64,000 nt of DNA from Eleusine coracana subsp. coracana. Lineage: Eukaryota > Streptophyta > Magnoliopsida > Poales > Poaceae. The notes beneath the pieces are model-generated. The model saw only the letters and a program-made list of their open reading frames with translations. It ran no database searches and was not told the DNA's origin. The stretch covers positions 6,868,949 through 6,932,948 of the forward strand of contig CM064430.1 of assembly GCA_032690845.1 (NCBI GenBank), given 5' to 3'. This document shows positions 22,166-33,369 of this stretch, one piece after another. The position numbers were made by a program, and so were the translations under genes. Position 1 is the first letter of the stretch; each line of letters starts with the position of its first letter.

Positions 22166-25100
22166 TGAGTAATGTTAATGTTGTTGCCTCAACGGAGCCA
22201 ACTATCCGGATTGGAGGGGTAAGGTCATCACATGCTTGGCATGGAATGATCTCGATGTTGCACTAAGGGTGGATAAGCCTGCCGCCCCTGCTAATGGAGC
22301 TGCTCCTTCTCCCGCTTTTGAGAAGTGGAAGAGATCTGATCGGATGGCTACCATGGTTATTCTTCAGACCATAAGTCCTGGTATTAAGGGTGCCATCCCA
22401 ACTAAGAATGCAGATGGAGTTGATCTGACTGCGCGGGAGCTACTGGCCACGATTGAGGAGAAATTTAGGAGCTCCTCTAAGACTTATGCCAGTACACTCA
22501 TCATGAAGTTGGTGGGTTGTCAGTATAATGGTCAGACTGGCACAAGAGAGCACATTCTTCATATGTGTGACATGGCCAATAAGCTTAAAGATATGAAGAT
22601 GGAGATCTCTGATGGTTTCCTTGTTCATTTCATCATGACCTCACTCCCGCCTACGTATGCTCCATTCAAAATCAACTACAACACCAACAAGAACACTTGG
22701 TCTATCACTGACCTTATAAGTTATTGTGTTGAAGAAAAGGAGAGGCTGAAAACTGAGAAGATGAAGGAGAATGTTGTGAACATGGTTGACAACCTTAGTC
22801 TCAACAATACTCCTAAGAATCAGCATGAGGCAAGCAGTAGCAAGCAAGGCCAAAGGAAGAAGAAGAAGAATGGGAACAAGAATGGACCCAAGAACAACAA
22901 CAACTTCAAGAACCACCAGCCTAAGGATGGTAAGTCATGCTCTTTCTGTGACTCACCCAAGCACCTTCAGAAGGCTTGTCCAGGCTTCAAGGAGTGATTG
23001 AAGGAGCAAGGTAATGATAAGTTTGATGTTGTTTCTTTTATTGATGAGTTATTCTTAGCGGATTTTTCCCCTAATACTTGGTGGATTGACTCAGGTGCCA
23101 TTGTGCACATCTCTAATTCATTACAGGTATTCCGTTCGATCCGAACAATAAGAAGGGGGGAGCGAAGCCTAAGAGTGGCTGATGGGAACGTCGTCCAAGT
23201 TGAAGGCGTTGGGAGCTTTCACTTAGAGTTGCCGGGTGGCTTCCAGCTTAATTTAGAGGATGTTCTTTATGTTCCTAGTTTAAAGAGAAATTTAATTTCT
23301 GTATCAGCCTTAGATGATTCGGGACATATTTGTGAGTTTGGCAATAATAAGTGTGTTATTAAGTTTAATTCAATAAATGTCGGTCTTGCAGTTAGGCAAG
23401 ACAAGCTTTATGTGCTCTCTCTTGATGATTCTGTGATGAATGTTGCTAGTATTTTACATAAGCATAAACGTGATGATGAGACTTCTTCGAAATTGTGGCA
23501 TTGTCACCTCGGCCACATTTCGAGGGGGAGAATAGAACGTCTCATTAAAGATGAAATACTATATCAATTAGACTTCTCCGATTCAGAGCAGTGCATCGAT
23601 TGCATTAAGGGAAAATACGCTAAGACAATTAAGAAAGGAGCTACTAGAAGTACGGGCGTATTAAAAATAATACACACAGATATCTGTGGCTCGCTCTCAG
23701 TAACATCTGTAGATGGCTATGATTCATTTATAATATTTACCAATGATTATTCTCGTTATGGACATATTTACCCCATTAAGAAGCGTTCAGATGCGCTAGA
23801 AATATTTAAGATTTATAAGTTGGAAGTTGAGAAACAACATAACGCTTCCATTAAAATAGTAAGATCAGATCGTGGGGGAGAATATTACGGGAAACATGCA
23901 ACATATGGTCAAATTAAGGGACCGTTTGCTAAGTATTTAGAAGAAAATGGCATAAGAGCGCAATACTCCATGCCAGGAGAACCACAGCAAAATGCAGTTG
24001 CTGAGCGACACAATCGCATGTTATTAGATATGGTGTGTAGCATGCTTAGTCATTCTAATTTGCCTGTTGAGCTGTGGATGGAAGCATTAAAAACAGCTGC
24101 TCATATTCTTAATCGGGTTCCATCTAAGTCAGTTCCCAAGACACCTTTTGAGTTGTGAAATGGGAGGAAACCATCACTAAGTTATTTAAAAGTGTGGGGT
24201 TGTCTCGCTGAGGCTAAGCTATTTGATCCACAACATAAGAAACTGGATTCTAAGACAGTGAGCTGTCATTTTATCGGATACCTAGACAAGTCAAAGGGAT
24301 ACCGATTCTACTGTCCTGGTCGCTCTAGTAAGTTCGTTAAGATAAGACAGGCTGTGTTTCTAGAGGATTTAGGATCTAGTGGAAGTTCTGCTAAGAGGGA
24401 TATAAGTCTCGAAGAATTACAGGTTGATCTTCCAACTCCGGATTTCCTAGAGCCTACGGAGGTATATCAGTTTGTACCGCCAATTATTCCTCAACCTAGC
24501 AGCACCGTGGCAGCCGCTCAGGTACAGGTACCGCCTACTGGGAATCATGCACCAGACATTGATGCACAAGATCCAGCTCAGGAGGAACCTGAGCTAGAAG
24601 AACGACCTCAGCCTGATCCTGAACCGGCTGTGAACGAACCATTAAGACGTTCACATCGGGAAAGGAGACAGGCAATTCCTGACATTTATGAGACATATTT
24701 AAGTGAGGATCAGTATGATGTCGGGAAAATAAATGACCCTACAAATTTTAGAGAGGCAGTTGAGAGTGAGAATTCCACTAAATGGATTGAAGCCATGGAA
24801 GAAGAGCTTAAGTCTATGAGTTCTAATCAGGTTTAGGATTTAGTAGAAATTCCTAATGGAGTCAAAATAGTAGACTGTAAATGGGTCTACAAGACTAAAC
24901 ATGATTCCAAAGGGAAGGTCGAAAGATTCAAAGCAAGACTCATAGCTAAAAGGTTTACACAATGAGAGGGGGTTGATTACAATGAGACTTTTTCTCCTGT
25001 GTCTACTAAAGATTCTTTAAGAATAGTCATGGCACTTGTAGCTCATTTTGATATGGAGTTACATCAGATGGATGTTAAGACTGCATTCCTTAATAGAAAT

Positions 25101-26306
25101 TTGGATGAGACCATTTATATGGCTCAACCAGAAGGTTTTGCCATTAAGTGTAAGGAACATATGGGATGCAGATTAAGGAAATCCATTTATGGACTTAAGT
25201 AAGCGTCCAGACAGTGGAATCTTAAATTCGATGAAGTCATTAAGAGATTCGGATTTAGGAAGAATGATGCAGATAAATACATCTACATTAAGGAAAAAGG
25301 TGAAAAATTGATAATTCTAGTACTGTATGTGGATGATATACTGTTAGCATGCAACGATAAGAACATGTTGTATCAGACTAAGAATTTCCTGTATCACACT
25401 TTGATATGAAAGATCTTGGTGAAGCCTCGTATATACTTGGCATTGAGATACACCGAGATAGAGCCCAAGGAGTACTAGGATTATCTCAGAAAGCTTATAT
25501 TGAGAAAATGATTAAGAGATATAAGTTAGATAAGTGCAACACATCACCTGTTCCGATTCAAAAGGGCGATAAGTTAAATGGAAGTCAATGCCCTAAGAAT
25601 AATTTAGAAAGAAAGAAAATGGAGAACGTTCCCTATGCATCAGCTATTGGAAGCTTGATGTATGCACAAGTCTGTACGCGTCCAGACTTGGCATTTGTGA
25701 CCGAAGTACTTAGCAGATATCAGTCTAATTCAGGATGGGCTCACTGGATAGGTGTCAAGAAGGCATTAAGATATTGCCAAGGCACCAAAGATTACATGCT
25801 CACATATAAGAGATCAGATAATCTTGAGATTGAGTGCTACACTGATGCTGACTTTGCTGGTGATGAAGATGAAAGGAAGTCAACTTCTGGATATGTCTTC
25901 ACGCTAGCAGGGGGAGCAATTTCATGGAGAAGTTGCAAGCAGAGTGTAACTGCTGCATCTACGATACAAGCAGAATTTGTGTCATGTTATCATGCTACGA
26001 GACAGGTAGTATGGCTTAAGAGTTTTATTCCGAGATTAAGAGTTGTTGATAGTATCTCGAGACCTATCATAATATACTACGATAATCAATCCACAGTTTT
26101 TTTTTTGCGCAAACGATAAATTAAGTGGTGCTTCTAAGCACATAGATCTTAAATATCATGTTATGAAGAAAAGAAATCAGGACAATACGCTAAAGATTAA
26201 GCATATAAGTACTAAGGATAATATAGCGGATCCGCTCACAAAAGGTTTACCACCAATCCTATTTCAGAAACATGTCCTAGGCATAGGCCTGGTAAATACC
26301 TTTTGA
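22166..26306 (+). pseudogene. gag-pol polyprotein of copia element 3, broken
   Basis: Gag begins near 22166, where the expected ATG reads GTG, and a small frameshift follows before WRGKVITCLAWNDLDVALR. Gag ends with a CCHC knuckle (CSFCDSPKHLQKAC). The protease motif is WWIDSG, the integrase finger HCHLGH...CIDC, and the core includes HTDICG, RSDRGGEY and VAERHN. RT has DVKTAFLN and LYVDD. RNase H has DADFAG and ends near DPLTKGL. In-frame stops lie at 22995, 24156, 24834, 24963 and 25200, and frameshifts near 25395 and in the T run at 26096-26107. Most stops fit single C-to-T or G-to-A changes, so the copy is dead but not very old. Confidence 0.9.
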
Positions 26307-26498
26307 CCAGTCCTGATTTTAGGGCCATTTTAATTTATCCAAATAAGAGTAAGAGTTCTGACAAGGTTTCTCAGTAAGACTATGGGTAATGTTGTCCTAG
26401 TATGCCATGGTGTTGCTAATGACGCGTTGGTCTGGTACTTGCTGATTTTCTAAGGAAGAGCTTAAGTTAAGAATAAGTTTAAGTTGTTGACCTTTTGG

Positions 26499-26510
26499 TC
26501 AGGGGGAGAA
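26499..26510 (+). other. Polypurine tract
   Basis: TCAGGGGGAGAA lies directly before the TG of the right LTR at 26511. Confidence 0.8.
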
Positions 26511-26987
26511 TGTTGTTTTAGTTTTGTTGACCGCAAGATCAACAATAGATCCAAAAATAGGAAAATCAATCCCTTGTGGATTTCGGATCTGACCAACAGA
26601 TTTGTTTTTTTTTTGTGCCTTGATCGGGAGGCAAGTTAGAGATAGAAACGGACCCGGCCCTGTGGCAACAGTGCTATATAAAGGAGGCATCGCCCCAGGA
26701 CGAAATCATCCAATCTTAGTCCACCCAACCGACGTCCAGCTGAGGGGCATCACTGCTACCGCCTCGAAGGTCTTCGCCCTCGTAAGAAGACCCTCAAGGA
26801 GCGCCTACGCTACATCCCCGACGACGTCCTCGTCACCGAGTCTGCCACCTTTGCACCGACGTCAATGAACTCCTCCACCAGCGCCGGTAACAGATCCGAG
26901 CCTACTATTCCGCATTAGCTTAGTTTACTAGATATGATCTTAATTGATTAGATGATCCTGTTAATTAAGTGTTAATTAGTTCTAACA
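26511..26987 (+). repeat. 3' LTR of copia element 3
   Basis: A 477-bp LTR matching 19959-20469 apart from a ~31-bp deletion near 26730 and scattered substitutions. Confidence 0.85.
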
Positions 26988-27850
26988 ATATGCTCTAGTA
27001 CTACTTATTTAGATGAGAATGCATCCTTTTCACAGCCTTCCCCAGGAAAACGTGCCACTACACCCTGAATTGTTTGTCAAAGATAGCAAATTGAATCGAA
27101 GCTTTTAATAAAGATATCAAATTCAGGTTTTTGATCCTAGCATGACGAAGGTAAGAACCCTGATTAACTGTAAGTGACATTCTCTGTCATTTGTTCATTA
27201 ATACCAGCAAGTTATTCCAGTCGATACACACTGCTTATTTTGGCCTATTTCGAAGTTTCGATTTCTATGTTTGTTCTTGACTCTGCACGCCAGGGAGAAA
27301 TTGTAGGCAACGGATCACGCTGTTCCCCAGTTTAGAATCCTTTGTTTCTGTTCTTTTTTTACCGTGTGTGTGTGTTTTTGGCGTGTTTAACCCACTCCAG
27401 CCTGGCACAAGAGCAAAGCGAGCCCATGCGTGCTCGTCGCCACTGTCACGCAAAAATCACTGCCCGGACCTTCCATCACTTAAACACCATTTTCTCCTTC
27501 AGTTGTCCACCAAATCGAACGAAATCACCGGCGTCAAAAAGTAAATTTGTACCACGAGAAGACGGGACAAGTTTCATCCGAAATGGTTGAGTATTCGAGG
27601 AGATATCGTGTAACATACTCGGACGAGAAGCACACTTGCACGGATGCATCTCCCATCCAGACCTGTCTTCACTGATTCCCCAATTTCTCAACGAATAATC
27701 TACCAAATCCCGTGAAACAAATTTTACCAGAAACATAATTTCGTACCGGACAAATGCGAAAAAACTCCGTCCGAAACCATCGATCGTAGAGTGAGAAACA
27801 CGGTCGCGAATCAGGTCGAGAAGCACAAATCGGAACAGGGCCTCGGTCGC
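26988..27850. other. Spacer upstream of the histone gene
   Basis: No gene was recognised. The sequence becomes GC-richer towards 27850. A donor-like GACGAAG|GTAAGA near 27146 has no partner exon that I could identify. Confidence 0.35.
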
Positions 27851-27962
27851 ATGCGCCGCTCAACGGGGGCAGCCCCCGAGCCCCGCGGCATTGCGCGCTC
27901 ACAGCCGTCGGATCCGAGCGGATCCAACGGCCCGCAGGCGGGTTCCGCCCACGTCCGGTGCC

Positions 27963-27970
27963 GATCCGCG
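27963..27970 (-). promoter_or_regulatory. Plant histone octamer element
   Basis: GATCCGCG is the exact reverse complement of CGCGGATC, the octamer shared by plant histone gene promoters and linked to S-phase expression. A related AGCGGATC lies about 45 bp upstream. It sits about 70 bp before the TATA-like box, a normal spacing. Confidence 0.65.
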
Positions 27971-27985
27971 AGAGCGGCCATTCGA

Positions 27986-27990
27986 CCAAT
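27986..27990 (+). promoter_or_regulatory. CCAAT box
   Basis: CCAAT followed by a CAGCGCGCGC GC tract lies between the octamer and the TATA-like box of the histone H1 gene. Confidence 0.45.
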
Positions 27991-28034
27991 CAGCGCGCGC
28001 CGCTGCGTACCTCAGGCGTCCCCCACGTCTCCGC

Positions 28035-28041
28035 TATTTAA
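28035..28041 (+). promoter_or_regulatory. TATA-like box of histone H1
   Basis: TATTTAA lies 113 bp before the ATG at 28154, placing a start of transcription at about 28065-28070 and giving an ~85-nt leader. Confidence 0.55.
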
Positions 28042-28153
28042 TCGCCCTCGTCATCGCCTCCGGCCTCATCGCCCACAAGCATCCCCGCCGCCGCCGACAC
28101 AGCGAAATCCACCGCTCCGAGCGTTTTGAGAAAGAGGGAGAGAGAGTCGAGTG

Positions 28154-29086
28154 ATGGCGACGGAGGAAGCTGCTGCTGCCGCGACCGAGGTGCCCAAGAC
28201 CGAGGTGGAGGCTCCCGCTGCCGAGGAGGCGGAGGCCAAGGCCAAGCCCGCCAAGGCGAAGAGGGGGCCGAAGGAGAAGAAGGCTCCCAAGGAGAAGAAG
28301 GCCCCGAAGGAGAAAAAGGCGCCGAAGGAGAAGAAGCCCGCCGCCGCGAGGAAGACGGCGGCGCATCCACCCTACGCCGAGGTAAGGGGAACGGGGACAT
28401 TTCGTTTGCAATTGCTTCGTACTGATGCGGATTTGAAATTTTATGTTCTTTTAGATTTGATTTTGAATGGATTGCCATTTCCTTTTTCTGGGTTTCGTTG
28501 TGCGGTGATTCGATCTGATTGAGACCTGTTGCAGATGATCGTGGAAGCCATCGCGGCGCTGAAGGAGAGGACGGGGTCCAGCTCGGTGGCCATCAGCAAG
28601 TACGTGGAGGAGAAGCACGGCGCCCACCTGCCGCCCAACTTCCGCAAGCTCGTCTCCGGCCAGCTCAAGAAGCTCGTCGCCGCGGGGAAGCTGACCAAGG
28701 TCAAGAACTCGTTCAAGCTCGCCGCGTCGGCCGCCGACGCCAAGCCCGCGAAGCCCAAGGCCGCCACCAAGGCCAAGCCCAAAGCGGCCAAGCCCGCCGC
28801 CAAGCCCAAGGCGTCCCCGAAGCCCAAGGCCAAGACGGCCGCCAAACCCAAGGCCGCATCGTCCAAGGCTGCGGCGAAGACCAAGACCGCGGCGGCGCCC
28901 AGGCCGCGCGGCCGCCCGCCCAAGGTCGCCAAGACCTCCGCCAAGGACTCCACTGCCGCCAAGAAACCGGCGACGCCCAAGAAGGAGAAGGCCGCCACTA
29001 AGGTGGCTACCAAGAAGACCGCGGCGAGCCCCAAGAAGGCGGCCACTCCGTCCAGGAAGGGCGCCGCCAGGATGGCGAAGAAGTAG
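28154..29086 (+). CDS. H1: Linker histone H1 (two exons: 28154-28381, 28535-29086)
   Basis: This binds linker DNA at the nucleosome entry/exit site and compacts chromatin in the nucleus. The spliced product is 259 residues, close to other grass H1 proteins. Residues 1-70 form an acidic then Lys-rich tail with four PKEKKA-type hexamers (39-62). Residues about 71-138 are the winged-helix globular domain (HPPYAEMIVEAI, SSVAISKYVEEKH, FRKLVSGQLKKLV). The tail is Ala/Lys/Pro-rich with SPKK/TPKK-like sites and an AT-hook-like core PRPRGRPPK (198-206). The 153-bp intron (28382-28534) has GTAAGG/TTGCAG ends and phase 0, and splits the start of the globular domain. No stop or frameshift is seen. The promoter has a histone octamer, CCAAT and TATA-like box. 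It is the only intact gene in the window. Confidence 0.96.
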
Positions 29087-29480
29087 AGGACCTCCGCTGC
29101 CGGTGATGGTGCTGGACTCTCCCCTCCCCGCCTATAAAATTTCCCCCCTTTGAGGCGTCAGATGATCTCGTGGCTAGGTGGCAGCAAGATGTAGTGCTAG
29201 TGGTAACTGGTATGTAAAGACTTGGAGGTGGCCATCTTGGCCATGCTCCTCCTTGCCTGTATGATGGAAGATGGATGAACAAGCTACAAGTAGTAGTGTT
29301 ATGTTTCCGTGCTGGTGTTAATGCTGTTCGATTCTTCATCGAGTGATTGCAGAGTTCGTTTAACCAGGTTCCTGTTCACTCTAATCCTCTTATTGGTTCG
29401 ATTGATTGGTTTAATTACGTAATGCTACTGCATTGCTCGTCCTCAGTGAAACGGGGCAGGTGCGATTGGATTTGATATGC
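29087..29480 (+). other. Histone H1 3' untranslated region and downstream flank
   Basis: The sequence after the TAG has the T- and G-rich look of a plant 3' UTR. No perfect AATAAA was found close to the stop, which is common in plants. The end of the transcript cannot be placed by eye. Confidence 0.4.
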
Positions 29481-29700
29481 CTCGATGAAAGGGACGCTGG
29501 AATCATGTCGAAAATTGCTAAATCTGGCATGCCGCGATTGGGGAAAAGTTGTGGGTGGCTCTGCCCCCGCTGAGCAAAGCTGCGCCTGGCCGGCGAATCG
29601 TGTAGCGCCTTGGTCAGGAATCGAGACTAGGGTTGTCGGCTGGTGTTGGGCTGCCTGCTGTTCGAATTTTGGGTGGGGACTGGGGAGGGGGAACGAAGCG

Positions 29701-29805
29701 TCGAGGGCGGGAGGATTTCCATTTCGGGGGAGGCGCCAGCACTTTTGGCATAGTCGAGGGCGGGAAGATTTCCATTCCGGGGAGGGCGGCAAAACTTTTG
29801 GCGTT
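29701..29805. repeat. Tandem duplication, 53-bp unit, two copies
   Basis: Two adjacent copies of a 53-bp unit start with TCGAGGGCGGGA at 29701 and 29754, each containing GATTTCCATT and ACTTTTGGC. They differ at several positions. The unit is GC-rich and not obviously coding. Confidence 0.75.
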
Positions 29806-30335
29806 GCCTCTCGGCGTTCGAAAATTTGATGGGCTGGCTCGTGGCTGGGCTTTGCGAACGCATACACATTTGTACATGGGCCGGACTTTTCACTAGTAAA
29901 AAATGGACCTACGATCTGATGCGGGCCCGATCCGGAATCCTTCAATCGTATGAGTATTTGGCCTTTGCGGAAACATACACATTTCTACCAAACGCAGTTT
30001 CAAAAACACACACACACACAAAAAAAAAAAAACTCGTCCTGGCGCCTGGCGCCGGCTTTAGCCGCGGCAGCAGCAGCCGGAGAGCTGCCATGCCGTCCGA
30101 TGGATCAATCGGTCGGCCGGTTCAAGCTCTCGTCGTCGTCTCCTCTCTTGTCCAGCAAGGCCAGCTAGAATACGGTTCAGCTGTCTTACGGCCTGGAACT
30201 TTTGGATTCGCTTTGACCTCGACGCTCTGGCCCAATGGAGTCGGACGTACACGGCGCACACACAGTTCCAGTGATCGTCGCCGCCGGCCGGCAGATTAAT
30301 CGATGGTGACTTCGAGAGAAGACGAGAACTATGCT
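29806..30335. other. Spacer with partial copy of a dispersed repeat
   Basis: No gene was recognised. A CA/A-rich simple stretch lies at about 30005-30032. From about 30285 the sequence resembles 38070-38130 and is the left part of a dispersed repeat interrupted by the LTR-like insertion at 30336. Confidence 0.35.
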
Positions 30336-30881
30336 TGTATTGGGAGAAAGCTCACCCTTTAGTTTCTCCAAGGTCAGAAGGCAACCCATCAATAAGCAAT
30401 AAGGTTCAGGTGAACTAACGGGACAAATGCCCTTCGGGCCAACAGACGCCTGAAGGTTGGTACGGCTGAAGTCCGTATGACGCGGCGGGTTCCAGGCGCA
30501 GACGTCAGAGAATGACAGCCGGAAGCATGTACTGAATAAAGATTGAAGTACTAGAATATCCTTAAATCAGTCAGTAAAATATGTAATATAAGGCTCAGGG
30601 TAAATCTGTAAACACACCCGGGGAGGCAGGTGAGCATGGATCTATAAATGCTCACATGTGGTTCTGATCGGGACGAGACGCCTCTACCACCAGAACCTTT
30701 TTGTACTGTTCTGATCAGATAATATAAAGTTCGTTAGTCAAAGGGCGACACTCCAAGTCCTTCGGTATTACGCTATTGTTCAGTCTTGTTCACTCCCGTT
30801 ATAGCTTATCCGAGAGGCCTTTGACCTGATCAGTCCTCGGCTCGTCCACTACGTGTTTGTTCTAGAATTATAACCACAACA
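30336..30881. repeat. Probable solo LTR
   Basis: The segment starts TGTATTGGGAG, ends CCACAACA, and carries TATAAATG near 30652. It interrupts a dispersed repeat: its flanks (ATGC|TTG and CTTGAATTATTACTCCG) join to a sequence resembling the uninterrupted copy at 38115-38135. A short CTTG appears at both junctions, but the exact 5-bp duplication is unclear. No second LTR or coding region is present. Confidence 0.45.
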
Positions 30882-31080
30882 ACTTGAATTATTACTCCGT
30901 CTACATGCGTGCGTAACTTGATCGTTTCCCTGTGTGTTGCTTTTCTTAGAGCAAAATGGCAGGAGAGCATTTTTCCCCTTTTTCTATTATTAATAACAGA
31001 GAAGGTTTTTAAGTGGCGTTTTGCAACGATTGCTATGCCATACGTAATACCGACAGCGACACCTTGTTGCTATTTTGATG
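30882..31080. repeat. Dispersed repeat, copy 1 (right part)
   Basis: It shares TTATTACTCCG, TTTTTAAGTGGCGTTT, TTGCAACG and ACCTTGTTG-type stretches in the same order with 38125-38330. The two copies are diverged and differ in length. The nature of the repeat (old transposon or duplicated flank) is not known. Confidence 0.5.
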
Positions 31081-31509
31081 ATAATTGCTTAAGAGGTTTT
31101 TTTTCTCTTTTCTTTTCAAGAGATTTTCATATGAGATTTTCAAAAGACAGCCCCCTCCCCGTGGTCTTCCTTGCGCTTACCCCGTGATGTCTTTGCTGGT
31201 AACATCCGGCGGCGCCCACCTGGGCGCTCCCTCATCACAGGCCCCTTTCGCCGCACCTGCGGCCATCAAAGACCTCGATCCGCAATGATGAAACGACAGA
31301 CGAAGCTAAACGTGAAAGGCAGGGTTGCTGTGATCATTTCATGCTTATGTTATCCATTGATGGGTCAACCGTGACAAATATGTGTCACACTTGTAACATG
31401 GATGGTAGATTTATTATTTTTTGTTTATGTTTTTCTGATGGCAGTTTTCAAATTGGGAACATTTGCAATAGCATAGAACCAATTATTTCAAATTAGAAAA
31501 CGGCAACCA

Positions 31510-31834
31510 TCATAGGGGAGGACAATCAGGATATTCCGCGCTGGCTTTTGGTGGACTTGGCGGATTGGGAGTCTCACACTCTGCAGTGAAGTGAACCACA
31601 TTACCATCCAGACAAAGTTTTGTAGGAGTGCATGCAAAATCGATCTTTATTAAAAAAACATATTGAATTTAGAAGGTCATGCATGCTAGCCATATGTAAT
31701 AATTCTATATGGGCTGAGGTAGTTATCTCACGTCCTGAAGACGCCGCAGAGGCGAAGGGGGCGGTGATGGCGATCATGGCCATCACCCAAATGGAAAGGA
31801 CAACGGCAAGGTAAGCTGCTCCGGACCTCACCAT
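31510..31834 (-). CDS. Candidate small secreted cysteine-containing protein gene
   Basis: On the minus strand CTATAAATA (31897-31889) lies about 55 bp before ATG at 31834. The first exon encodes a clear signal peptide (MVRSGAAYLAVVLSIWVMAM, then AITAPFASA). A donor GTGAGA at 31731 and an acceptor after AATAAAG (31645) would define an 87-bp AT-rich intron. The second exon (31644-31510) encodes a 44-residue stretch with four Cys (ACTPTKLCLDG, FTAECETP, YPDCPPL) ending in TGA. The simple splice is one base out of phase, so either the junction differs or a single-base change has broken the gene. Without splicing, the first frame stops at 31601. No family was recognised. An apoplastic peptide is an inference from the signal sequence. 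Confidence 0.4.
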
Positions 31835-31888
31835 ACTCCTTGGCGTGCTGTAGTGCTCCCGGCTGAAATGTGTGTTGGCTGGACGGTT

Positions 31889-31897
31889 ATTTATAGG
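31889..31897 (-). promoter_or_regulatory. TATA box of the candidate secreted protein gene
   Basis: CTATAAATA on the minus strand is a good match to the plant TATA consensus and is well placed for the ATG at 31834. Confidence 0.5.
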
Positions 31898-31899
31898 GG

Positions 31900-33339
31900 T
31901 GATTTGGTGAAAGCATCGACACCAGATGCCAGACCTTTTCTATAGCGAGACTAGTATACCTATTTATAACCAGGCCACTTGTCCATCCTTATTCTTTTTT
32001 CTTTATCTTTCTTTGATCAAAGATCCAAAGAGATGTATGTGAGGGTAGCATTTTATATGAGTTTTTCTAATCAGATTCGCTCAAAATAAAGTTCTTCTAA
32101 TAAGAGATAGATATATATAACCTGGTCTTAAGCTGACCAAATTATTTTTCTTAAAGGAAAACTGCTCTTGTTGATCTCTGTGTAGGGTTAACTAGAAGCA
32201 AACTGTAAAGTTAGGCATGTGGAAGGTGAGTGAGGTGCAGGTCTTCTTTTTAGAAGCTAGCTGTGACCAAACTGTATGTAGGCCATATATGGGAACAAAG
32301 CAATAATCGAACTGTTCTCATTCTAAGTACAAAAATCCTCTTCGAGCTTAAGCACTATTATTCTTGATCTCTAAGCATAGATCTCTCAGTTAGTTATTGA
32401 TGTGACTTCGTTCTTGATTTGGTGAATCTTTTTTTTTTGTGACAAATTGACTTGGTGAATCTGATCCTGATGTAATGGGTGAATAAGAAGCCGGCACAAA
32501 TCACTATCGCGATACAAGTTGCTTCTGCATGACATACGTCTTAGATTTTGTGCTCCATGCCTCCATATAAATGTGTATATATGTACGATCTTGGACTGTG
32601 TCCAAGTGATCGTACTGTCCGTTTGGTGAAACCGGTGACTGGAATGCATATCATGGACCGGAAGAAACATAAACAAATTTCATGAACCTGTCGAAAGCAT
32701 AATTAAAACATTTAGGAAACTACGACAACAAGGGACTAGTTTCTAGTGCATCATTGTGTTTTCTCCAACACAACTACTCTTTCAGAGCATTTTACTTTTA
32801 GGATTACCCAGCCCAAAATTACATATGCTCTGATTACGTAAACCACACCATGTTGATTATTGGGGTCAAACTCCAGCTTTGGTTGTTGAGAACAGCTTTG
32901 CACCCACCACCTGACCAGGTCCGTCCTTAACACTTGCGTATTTCCTTTCCGATCAAGAGCTTTGTGGTTAGCATCTATCAACACTGCAAAGATTGAGGAT
33001 CATATTAGATTTTTTTTTTGGTTCTGATGATCAATTAATAGTATATCATGCTACGGAGTAGAGTAAGATTTTGCATACAGTCCTTTGTCTAATCATGTTC
33101 TTGATTAGTCATCTGAGCGAAGTTCATACACACATATATATGAACTGTGGAGCTGTGTTAATTCAGCCAACTTTTCCTAGTCTTATGTGAATACATTTTT
33201 CCTACATACCGATTTTTTGGTTTGATTAATATGTACCCATTGTGCTTTGATTTACAGGTAAGCACAAATGTTCAATATTACGAAAGTACTTTAAAAATAT
33301 TGTTATCTTTCTCATCACCGGAAATATATAAATATATAT
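31900..33339. other. Spacer with weak exon-like frames on the minus strand
   Basis: A minus-strand frame (about 32984-32751) follows a TTTGCAG acceptor and encodes a Trp-containing stretch (RTDLVRWWVQS, LEFDPNNQHG). A second lies at about 32600-32440 (RRMSCRSNLYRDSDLCRLL). They may be decayed exons, but no family was recognised and neither continues into a longer gene. The rest is AT-rich. Confidence 0.2.
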
Positions 33340-33369
33340 ATGGACTTGGACTTTCTATGTCAAGTCCAT
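33340..33369. repeat. Short perfect inverted repeat
   Basis: ATGGACTTG (33340-33348) and CAAGTCCAT (33361-33369) form a 9-bp perfect stem with a 12-base loop. No terminator role is expected in a plant genome. Confidence 0.5.

Larger units (their letters stand above)
19959..26987 (+). mobile_element. Ty1/copia retrotransposon with ~0.5-kb LTRs, degenerate
   Basis: LTRs at 19959-20469 and 26511-26987 start TGTTG and end TAACA and are visibly near-identical. A primer site (20471-20480) follows the left LTR and a polypurine tract (26499-26510) precedes the right. Flanks are ATATA and ATATG, a target duplication with one mismatch. Inside are gag, protease, integrase, reverse transcriptase and RNase H in copia order on the plus strand, broken by several stops and frameshifts. 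The lineage (for example TAR, Tork or Ale) was not assigned. Confidence 0.9.

Noticed and set aside
28034..29339. Antisense and alternate-frame ORFs over histone H1 (such as 28441-29046 minus and 28519-29001 plus)
   Set aside because: Shadows of the Ala/Lys-rich coding sequence. The spliced plus-strand frame explains the region fully.
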